A stretch of DNA of 6,354 nt from Chloroflexota bacterium (lineage in GTDB: Bacteria; Chloroflexota; Anaerolineae; Ardenticatenales; Ardenticatenaceae): positions 6,692 to 13,045 of the forward strand of contig DOUV01000974.1 of assembly GCA_003520455.1 (NCBI GenBank). Reading direction: 5' to 3'. A program made the position numbers and the translations under genes. Position 1 is the stretch's first letter. Each line of letters opens with the position of its first letter. Shown in pieces: positions 1-5,529 of the stretch. Below the pieces are notes generated by a model. The model made no database searches, had not been told where the DNA came from, and saw nothing but the letters and a program-made list of their open reading frames with translations.

Positions 1-1942
1 TCGGCGCGTCGAAGCCGGTCAGCAGTTTGTCCACCACGATCAGGAGCTTCATCTGCCCCGGCTCTTCGATGAACCGCTTCTTCACCTCCTGCTCGAACTG
101 CTCGACCTTGTACATGGCCGTCGCTTCCGGCTCGTTGAAGTGCACCGCCAGCATCTTCCGGTAGATGTCGTACTGCCGCAGCCTCTCGGTCAGCCCCTCG
201 CCGGTCTCCTCGCCCTTGATGTCCGCTGGCGAGGGCTTGTAGGAGGTGATGATCGCGCATTTGCCCGCCAGGTCCGTCTTCTGAAACATCTCGAAGAACC
301 GGCACGCCGAGTAGATGCTCGCGGTGACGAGCATCGCGTTGCCGTGGCCGCTCTTGAGCCGGTCGCGCGTCTCCATGTCCAGCAGGATGTCCGCGACGAT
401 CTTCTCCAGCCGGTCCTGGGCGCTGAGCACCTTCTGCATCGTGCCCCAGCGCTGCTTGAGCTGTGCCCTGGCCAGGTCGGTCAGCCCCCTGGTCTTGATC
501 TCGAACCACTGGTCGATCTTGGCCTGCGAGGTGATGTTCTGGTCGATGTCACGCGCCTCGTACCGCAGGTCCAGCACCACGCGGTCGCGCACGGCCTCGT
601 CGTACTTGTAGGTGTGGATGTACGGCCCGAAGACCTCGAGGCTCGTCTGCTTGTCCTGCTTGAGCAGCGGGGTGCCGGTGAAGCCGATGAACATCGCGCC
701 CGGCAGCAGCGCCTTCATCGCCTGGTGCAGCTTGCCGGAGTGGGTCCGGTGGCACTCATCGACGAAGACGAAGATCGCGCCCCTGGCGTGGAAGCCTTTC
801 GGCAGGTTGCGCCTGATCTCTTCAATGTAGGCATCGACATCCTTGTCGCTGAGGTCTTCACCGCCGCCGAACTTGTGGATCAGCGAGCAGATCAGCCACT
901 CGTCGCCGGCATTGAGCACCTGAACCAGGTCGGCTCCGCTCCGGGTGCGGTAGATGTCCTCGCTGACGCCCTTGAAGACCTTTTCGATCTGCTCGTCCAG
1001 TTCGGTGCGGTCGGTGATGAGCAGGATGCGGGCGCCGGTCACGTGCTCGCGAATCCACTTGGCCAGCCAGACCATCGTCAGGCTCTTGCCGCTGCCCTGG
1101 GTGTGCCAGATGATCCCGCCCTCGCGGCGCTTGACGTGCGCCTGGGCGGCCCGGACGCCGAAGTATTGGTTGTGGCGGCAGGTCTTCTTGGTCCCCGCGT
1201 CGAAGACGATGAAATCGTGGACGATCTCCAGCAGCCGATCCTGGCGGCACAGCTGGCCCAACTCGCGCAGCAACGGGTTGTCCCCCGCAGCCGGTACCGC
1301 CGCCGCTTCTTTCCAGCGCAAATAGTACTTTTCCGGCGTCTCGATCACGCCGTAGCGCAGCCCCTCGGTGTCGTTGCCCGCCATCACGAGCTGCACCGTG
1401 GCGAAGAAGGGTCGAATGAACTCCTTCTTCTGGCTATCCAGGTTCTGGCGGATGCCTTCAGTGACCGAGACGGTGGAGCGTTTCAGTTCCAGCACGCCCA
1501 AGGCGATGCCGTTGACGTACAGCACGACGTCCGGCCGCCTGGTGTTCTCCCCGGTGACGGTGACCTCCTCGGCGATCGCGAAGTCGTTGTTGGCGACGTT
1601 CTCCCAGTCGATCAGCCAGACGGTGATGTGCTGCTCGCCCACGTGGGGCCTGACCTTCACTCCGTAGCGTAGCAGGCCGTAGACCGCCCGGTTGCCGTCG
1701 TAGAGTGTCTTGCTGCCGCTGAGCGCCTTCGCTTTGTCCACCTCGCGGAGCACCTTCGTGATGATCTTCTCGCTGTGGCCCTGGCGCCTGAGCCAGTCGG
1801 TAAGCAGCGCCTCCTCGACGTTGCTGTTGCCCGCGCGATCCTTCCAGTGGCCGAGGTAGCCGTAATTGAGTACATCGCAGAAGAACTGGACGACGCGCTT
1901 CTGCGTTTGAATCTCTCTTTGGCCAACCTTATTCACCGTCAT
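1..1942 (-). CDS. hsdR: Type I restriction enzyme R subunit (HsdR), C-terminus beyond window
   Basis: This is the motor and nuclease subunit of a type I restriction complex, which translocates DNA using ATP and cuts unmodified DNA. Reading from ATG at 1942, I find 647 sense codons with no stop before the window edge. Visible motifs are a PD-(D/E)xK nuclease centre (D138, then E152-L-K154), Walker A QGSGKS with K286, a DECH box at 395-398 (motif II), GFTGTP at 420-425 (motif III), and DKLLTGFDAP at 638-647. The C-terminal helical region that docks on the methyltransferase is off the window. The start overlaps the upstream gene by 14 bases. A GTG two codons later (1936) has AAGGA about 5 bases upstream and could be the real start. 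Codons are strongly G/C-ending, unlike the gene before it. Intact as far as seen, though its HsdM and HsdS partners look broken. Confidence 0.95.
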   Translation of the reverse strand, partial: MTVNKVGQREIQTQKRVVQFFCDVLNYGYLGHWKDRAGNSNVEEALLTDWLRRQGHSEKIITKVLREVDKAKALSGSKTLYDGNRAVYGLLRYGVKVRPHVGEQHITVWLIDWENVANNDFAIAEEVTVTGENTRRPDVVLYVNGIALGVLELKRSTVSVTEGIRQNLDSQKKEFIRPFFATVQLVMAGNDTEGLRYGVIETPEKYYLRWKEAAAVPAAGDNPLLRELGQLCRQDRLLEIVHDFIVFDAGTKKTCRHNQYFGVRAAQAHVKRREGGIIWHTQGSGKSLTMVWLAKWIREHVTGARILLITDRTELDEQIEKVFKGVSEDIYRTRSGADLVQVLNAGDEWLICSLIHKFGGGEDLSDKDVDAYIEEIRRNLPKGFHARGAIFVFVDECHRTHSGKLHQAMKALLPGAMFIGFTGTPLLKQDKQTSLEVFGPYIHTYKYDEAVRDRVVLDLRYEARDIDQNITSQAKIDQWFEIKTRGLTDLARAQLKQRWGTMQKVLSAQDRLEKIVADILLDMETRDRLKSGHGNAMLVTASIYSACRFFEMFQKTDLAGKCAIITSYKPSPADIKGEETGEGLTERLRQYDIYRKMLAVHFNEPEATAMYKVEQFEQEVKKRFIEEPGQMKLLIVVDKLLTGFDAP

Positions 1943-3290
1943 CCTTCCGCACCTGCCAGTGACCACCCCTGGCTGGGCCGATACGGCGGATACGCCCCTC
2001 GGATTTCAACTTGTCCAGATGGTATTTTACGCCGTCTTCGGTTATATCCTCCAGGATCATCGCAATTTCTCGCCGGCTTGCGGACGGATTCTGCCGGAGA
2101 ATTGCCAGAATCTTCAGGGCAATGTTTTGGGTAGTTTTCTGGGTAGTTTTCTGGGTAGTTTCCAATATTTCGCCCGAAGTTTTTTCCGTCACCCGATTCG
2201 CAAACTCCACCCACAGCCCGTTCGCTTCGTGTCGTAGCGCCGGTCCAGGCACTCCGTGGGCTTCACAGTCCACCTGCATTTGTTCGATTCCTCTGCCCCA
2301 AGCCTCGATCATCCCAGCGCGGAAGAAGGCGTTGGCAATATCAGGGTTGAATGGCTGTGAGGGGTGCTTCGAGAGGAGTCGCTCCACCGTCCAATCTTCG
2401 GGAAGCCGGCCGTTGTTCCAGAATAGGATTTTGTCGCCGTAGACGCTGATCTGGATTGGGACGCCGCTGGCGTAATCCTTGTGCGCCACGGCGTTAAGTA
2501 GGGCCTCGCGCAGTGCACTCTCTGGGACCGGGTAGGTTTCTACTCGCTGTAAGCCCTCGTAGGAGATCAGGGCTTTCAGGTATTTGGTCAACAGCAGGTC
2601 CATGGTGTGGTCAACTTGGGTAAACAGGCCGCCGTGGACCTCGTCGTGATACAGCAGGTGGCTATCGGTTTTGAAGTAGCCGACCTTGATGTAGGCGCCG
2701 GTCACAAAAGCCTCCAGATCAGGATGAAACAGCAAAACTGCCGCCCGTTTCAGGTAGGCCCCGTCTGTCAGGCGCAATTTCTCGATCAGCGCTGCATCGT
2801 CCTCCGCCAACATTTCTGTGGCGAGGCGTCTGCTGCGGGCGGCCCGCTGGCGAAACCGGCTGATAGCTCCAGTGTCCAGATCAGTGAGGGCGACTCCTGG
2901 GACCGGCACTGCGTCCCAATGTCTGCCGATCTTGCGCAGAAGAAAGTGGTCGAGCGCCGCTCCCTTTAACTCCTGCTTCGTGCTGCCGCTGCGATAATAG
3001 TATTGGCCCTTGTAACTGACAGGGTGGGGATACGGCTCCATCGTAATGCGGATGAGATCCTTTCCGTCTATCGTCATCAGGTCTACCGAAGGCACGATCC
3101 CCAACATATCCCGCATCTTGTTGGGCAGGTCCTCCATCAATTTTGCCGCGTCGGCCACCCCAACTACTTCGCCCTTGTCGTTCCTGCCAATTTCCAAGAC
3201 ACCACCGTGTGCATTGGCAAAGCCGCAGATCCATTTGAGGTAGTCGTCCCGCCAGGAGGCTTTCCACTCGATGTTTTGATTCTCATTCAT
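1929..3290 (-). CDS. AlbA_2 (Schlafen-type) domain protein with GHKL-like ATPase and winged helix
   Basis: A putative ATP-binding, nucleic-acid-binding protein of 453 residues, full-length for this family as I recall it. Residues about 5-120 look like an AlbA_2 domain (NIEWKASWRDDYLKWICGFA, then GGVLEIGRND and YYYRSGSTKQEL). Residues about 258-340 resemble the HATPase_c_4 region (REALLNAVAHKDY at 261-273, FWNNGRLPEDW, WGRGIEQM near 331). A TTQK repeat linker at 378-389 leads into a winged helix at about 391-448 (SRREIAMILEDITEDGVKYH). The start ATG overlaps the hsdS stop as ATGA and has GAGGAGG four bases upstream. The 3' end overlaps hsdR. This class is often linked to hsd genes and its role is not established; regulation of, or an add-on to, restriction is inference. 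Codon use is more mixed than in hsdR, suggesting separate acquisition. Confidence 0.88.
   Translation of the reverse strand: MNENQNIEWKASWRDDYLKWICGFANAHGGVLEIGRNDKGEVVGVADAAKLMEDLPNKMRDMLGIVPSVDLMTIDGKDLIRITMEPYPHPVSYKGQYYYRSGSTKQELKGAALDHFLLRKIGRHWDAVPVPGVALTDLDTGAISRFRQRAARSRRLATEMLAEDDAALIEKLRLTDGAYLKRAAVLLFHPDLEAFVTGAYIKVGYFKTDSHLLYHDEVHGGLFTQVDHTMDLLLTKYLKALISYEGLQRVETYPVPESALREALLNAVAHKDYASGVPIQISVYGDKILFWNNGRLPEDWTVERLLSKHPSQPFNPDIANAFFRAGMIEAWGRGIEQMQVDCEAHGVPGPALRHEANGLWVEFANRVTEKTSGEILETTQKTTQKTTQNIALKILAILRQNPSASRREIAMILEDITEDGVKYHLDKLKSEGRIRRIGPARGGHWQVRKDDGE
2129..2162 (-). repeat. 12-base tandem repeat encoding TTQK linker
   Basis: The plus-strand unit gggtagttttct occurs twice exactly (2129-2140, 2141-2152), followed by a partial third unit (2153-2162) with one change. 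On the coding strand it gives TTQKTTQKTTQ, a flexible polar linker between the ATPase-like part and the winged helix of the AlbA_2 protein. Because the unit is four codons, gain or loss of copies changes linker length without changing frame. I recall similar TTQK tracts in related proteins, so this may be a recurrent variable site. Confidence 0.85.
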
Positions 3291-3294
3291 GCCG

Positions 3295-3301
3295 CCTCCT
3301 C
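3295..3301 (-). promoter_or_regulatory. Ribosome binding site of the AlbA_2 gene
   Basis: GAGGAGG lies inside the last codons of hsdS, four bases before the ATG at 3290. Together with the ATGA stop/start overlap, it supports this start and translational coupling to hsdS. If ribosomes leave hsdS early because of its frameshift (stop at 3499-3501), this strong site may still allow independent initiation. Confidence 0.7.
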
Positions 3302-3580
3302 CGCTTGCGAGGGGTTGACCAGCCGGATGCGGCCGGTGAGGAGCTGCTGCATCATGCCCTGCTTGATCTGCTTCGTCTTGTCACGGCGCTGTTCCAGCGC
3401 GTCGATCTCGGCGTCCATGTCGGAGAGGACGGCGGCGATCTGGACCTGCTCAGGAAGACTAGGCATGGTTATTTCGATACTTTGAAGAATGCGAGTGTTT
3501 AATGAAGGCATGGTCTGCCCGACCGCAACTTCACGGACACTTGCCTTGAACGGCTCCGTATGGAAATGATAACTGAGATA

Positions 3581-3587
3581 GGGGGGG
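3581..3587 (-). repeat. C7 homopolymer in hsdS (G7 on plus strand)
   Basis: Seven consecutive C on the coding strand (codons ACC CCC CCT) lie at the 3' edge of the interval where the two hsdS frames must join. Eight C, or five, would put the first frame directly into the downstream frame. Such tracts are slippage-prone, and a poly-G tract is known to switch HsdS length in the gonococcal NgoAV system. However, the alternative frame just upstream already reads RVRPERTRIYPPYLSY, which looks like genuine HsdS, so the lesion may be upstream of the tract. Confidence 0.6.
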
Positions 3588-3986
3588 TAGATACGTGTAC
3601 GCTCAGGCCGTACTCGGAGGAGACGACCAGAAAACGGCCAGCCATCTTCAGTCTGTCGAGTGACATTCCTCGAACCACCATCAAGATTGTTCCCTCGGGG
3701 ACGAGGCGAGTCCCATTGCCAATCGCCAATGCTGTGACATGATTGGTTGCGTCCTTCAACCTAGACACTTTCATGTCTTTCGAGGTGACCCAAGGAATCT
3801 CACCATTCCAGAAACGAGCATCCGACATGCTTGGAGTACCGCCGCTCAGACATTGTCCGAGTTCCCCCAAACTCGTGATTTCCCAATCCTCTGGCATCAA
3901 GCCGAGGTTCGTCCACTTGTATCCAAGAGGTGCAGCCGCCTTCCCATCGACGTTGGGTAGCGCCTTCGCTTGTGTCGTAGTCGTGC

Positions 3987-4187
3987 TCATCCCCACACCA
4001 GCCCCATCCTCTTCAGGTGTACCTCCACCTTCTTGCTCAACGCCTCCACCTCCCGCTCCAGCTCCGGCAGCGGATGGGCGTAGCGCTCTTCCAATTCCTT
4101 GACGCGGCCGGCGAGTCGCTGCGTCAGCCGCTGCACCTCGCCCTCGATGGCGGCCTGGATGGCGGCGAACCACTTGTCCGTGGTCAT
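3987..4187 (-). CDS. Orphan C-terminal fragment of HsdM (66 codons)
   Basis: An open frame beginning MTTDKWFAAIQ and ending KRMGLVWG. From DKWFAAIQ onward it matches the C-terminal 62 or so residues of the hsdM at the right of the window, with about eight substitutions. The sequence is rich in E, K, R and L and probably helical or coiled-coil. In HsdM this end is expected to lie near the contact with HsdS (family inference). The ATG is four bases after the fic stop. An alternative ATG at 4202 overlaps that stop and would add five residues. Its own TGA overlaps the hsdS ATG (ATGA). It is most simply a recombination remnant kept open by translational coupling to hsdS. A separate function as a small HsdM-like peptide is possible but unsupported. 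Confidence 0.65.
   Translation of the reverse strand: MTTDKWFAAIQAAIEGEVQRLTQRLAGRVKELEERYAHPLPELEREVEALSKKVEVHLKRMGLVWG
3993..4178 (-). repeat. Direct repeat copy A: hsdM 3' end, upstream of hsdS
   Basis: 186 bases matching 5533-5718 at a constant offset of 1540 without gaps, with 15 mismatches by hand count (about 92% identity). The last 30 or so bases (ccctcgatgg to cacttgtc) are identical. Identity stops abruptly at 4179, just inside the end of fic, marking one recombination junction. Confidence 0.9.
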
Positions 4188-4191
4188 TACC

Positions 4192-5379
4192 CTATGATCC
4201 ATTCTCATTGCGCGCTTCCTGCGGCTCATCGTGGAAGAGGTTGGTGTAATCGCGGTAAATGAAGCGCCGGTTACGCTTCTGGCCGGTGAACTCATGGAGG
4301 ATACCCTGTTCGACCAGGCGCATCACGAGGTGATTGGCTGCGGGGTACGTCGTGCCAATCAGCTCCTGCACTTCGGTGACCGAAACAATGGGATGCTGAT
4401 AGAGATATTCGAGGACGCGATGTCCATTGCCGGCGGCACGGCCAAGCTGGGCGGTGATGATCTGGCGGTGTTGCTCGCGCAGCATGAGAATCCGTCGGGC
4501 GGTATAAGTAGCCTGCTGACTGACCTCGAAAACACCGCGGAGAAAGAAGGCAAGCCATTGTTCCCAGGCACCGTGGTCGCGCACGGCTTGAAGGTGATCG
4601 TAGTACTGCGACCGATAACGCTTAAAGTAGTAGGAAAGGTAGAGCACGGGCTTGAGCAGCACTTCTTTTTCGCAGAGCAGAAAGGTGATGAGCAGGCGCC
4701 CGATGCGGCCATTGCCGTCCAGAAAGGGGTGGATGGTTTCAAACTGTGCGTGGGCGAGACCGATCTTGACGAGTAGAGGCAGCGGCGTGTCGGCGTGCAG
4801 GAAAGCTTCCAGATCGCTCAGCGCCTGAGGCACTTCATGGGGCGGCGGTGGCACGAAGGTCGCCTCGGCGAGGGTGCAGCCAGCCGGACCTATCCAGTTC
4901 TGGCTGGTTCGCAGCTCGCCGGGAGTCAGATGTTGTCCTCGAACACCTGCAAGAAGCTCGGTATGGATTTCACGGATGAGACGAACAGAGACCGGCAGAT
5001 CCCGCAGGCGTTCCAGGCCGTAGTTCATGGCACGAACGTAGTTGAAGACCTCATTGACGTCGCCTGGTTGGTCGGGGGAGAAAACCCGCGCTTCAGCAGC
5101 AAGGACATCCTGCAAGGAACTTTGGGTACCCTCAATCTGGCTGGAAAGCACGGCCTCCTTGCGGACGTACATGGCAACAAAGAGATCGGGATGCGGCAGC
5201 GTTTGAATCGAGCCATCCAGCCGGCCAAGCGCGCGATCAGCTTGCGACAGGAGCGCTTGCAGTTCGCCTTGCAACTTGATTGGCGGATCCGGTGGCAGCG
5301 GGGCGGGAACGAACGCCCGATAGCCAGCAGGCTGCCTTATGTATTGGCCGGCTCTCAATGGGTGGTTCGGCTCCGTCAT
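4192..5379 (-). CDS. Fic family protein (predicted AMP transferase) with winged helix
   Basis: A 395-residue Fic protein, expected to transfer AMP or another nucleotide from NTP to a target protein hydroxyl; the target is unknown. The catalytic motif is complete, HPFLDGNGRIGR at 217-228. SSQIEG at 79-84 fits the inhibitory (S/T)xxxE(G/N) motif placed before the Fic fold (class II), so activity is probably autoinhibited. The flap region reads NWIGPAG to FVPPPPHEV (161-183). Residues about 320-375 look like a winged helix (VSVTEVQELIGTTYPAANHL), suggesting DNA binding. I chose ATG at 5379, with AAAGG about 10 bases upstream; a TTG at 5400 is a poorer option. No signal peptide or membrane segment is seen. 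It sits between two copies of the hsdM 3' end and just before hsdS. Fic genes are frequent hsd passengers, and a role in regulation or defence is inference. Confidence 0.93.
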   Translation of the reverse strand: MTEPNHPLRAGQYIRQPAGYRAFVPAPLPPDPPIKLQGELQALLSQADRALGRLDGSIQTLPHPDLFVAMYVRKEAVLSSQIEGTQSSLQDVLAAEARVFSPDQPGDVNEVFNYVRAMNYGLERLRDLPVSVRLIREIHTELLAGVRGQHLTPGELRTSQNWIGPAGCTLAEATFVPPPPHEVPQALSDLEAFLHADTPLPLLVKIGLAHAQFETIHPFLDGNGRIGRLLITFLLCEKEVLLKPVLYLSYYFKRYRSQYYDHLQAVRDHGAWEQWLAFFLRGVFEVSQQATYTARRILMLREQHRQIITAQLGRAAGNGHRVLEYLYQHPIVSVTEVQELIGTTYPAANHLVMRLVEQGILHEFTGQKRNRRFIYRDYTNLFHDEPQEARNENGS

Positions 5380-5418
5380 GGACGTTCGTACCTTTAACAA
5401 GATTGGTTTTGACGACTC

Positions 5419-5448
5419 ATATTAAAGGCAGGGTTTAGTATGGTTGAA
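5419..5448 (-). promoter_or_regulatory. Weak candidate promoter for fic and the genes after it
   Basis: The 150 bases between hsdM and fic (5380-5529) are more AT-rich than the rest. On the minus strand TTCAAC (5448-5443) is followed after 18 bases by TAATAT (5424-5419), about 40 bases before the fic ATG. Both boxes match sigma-70 consensus poorly, so this is only the best candidate seen. A promoter here would let fic, hsdS, the AlbA_2 gene and hsdR be expressed independently of hsdM. Confidence 0.25.
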
Positions 5449-5487
5449 GCGGCGCTGTCATGTTAAACGCAGACTTTACTTGCATAT

Positions 5488-5502
5488 GAAGAGGGCCTCT
5501 TC
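5488..5502. repeat. Perfect 7-bp inverted repeat after hsdM
   Basis: gaagaggGcctcttc is a perfect palindrome around one central base, 28 bases after the hsdM stop. As RNA it could form a six-pair stem with a three-base loop. No T-run follows on either strand, so it is not a standard intrinsic terminator. An operator for a dimeric regulator, such as the Fic winged helix, is possible but speculative. Confidence 0.45.
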
Positions 5503-5529
5503 GCTATCCGTTCGAACCGAGATCTGCCT

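Larger units (their letters stand above)
3287..3990 (-). pseudogene. hsdS: Half-size type I specificity subunit (HsdS), frameshifted
   Basis: HsdS selects the DNA target of a type I complex. The first frame starts at ATG 3990 (MSTTTTQAKALPN) and shows a typical target-recognition-domain opening (GYKWTNLGLMPEDWE at 23-37, LSGGTPS, WNGEIPWVTSKDMK, GTILMVVRGMSL). It then runs out of frame to a TAA at 3499-3501. The rest is in another frame ending at TGA 3287-3289: YLSYHF, GQTMPSLNTRIL, LPEQVQIAAVLSDMDAEIDA, IKQGMMQQLLTGRIRL, the classic domain end and conserved coiled coil. A net +1 base between about 3578 and 3650 would join them into 234 residues. That holds one recognition domain, against two in about 400 residues for usual HsdS. 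It overlaps the upstream and downstream frames by ATGA. It could be a broken gene, a phase-off state, or a sequencing error. Confidence 0.85.

Noticed and set aside
140..1672. A 510-codon open frame on the plus strand.
   Set aside because: It lies antisense to hsdR, whose minus-strand frame carries all expected nuclease and helicase motifs. Its composition (repeated L, V, D, A, Q without domain motifs) is typical of the shadow of a GC-rich gene.
1657..1926. An 89-codon minus-strand frame beginning with an S/R-rich sequence.
   Set aside because: It is an out-of-frame reading of the first part of hsdR; the true frame continues through this region without interruption.
3990..4173. A proline, alanine and glycine-rich N-terminal extension in the hsdS frame, similar to one at 5504-5713.
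   Set aside because: Both are the same off-frame reading of the duplicated hsdM tail. The similarity reflects the DNA repeat, not a protein; the ATGA-coupled start at 3990 is better.
4795..5397. A 200-codon plus-strand frame opposite fic, and a 181-codon one at 4231-4776.
   Set aside because: They are antisense to a Fic gene with complete catalytic and inhibitory motifs, and no recognisable domains or convincing ribosome binding sites were seen for either.
5488..5502. Intrinsic terminator after hsdM.
   Set aside because: The hairpin is short and no T-run follows it on the transcribed strand.
5494..5508. A 15-base stretch resembling the lacZ-alpha region of common cloning vectors, as if vector sequence were present.
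   Set aside because: The match, from memory, ends after about 15 bases on both sides and the surroundings are unrelated; chance is the simplest explanation.
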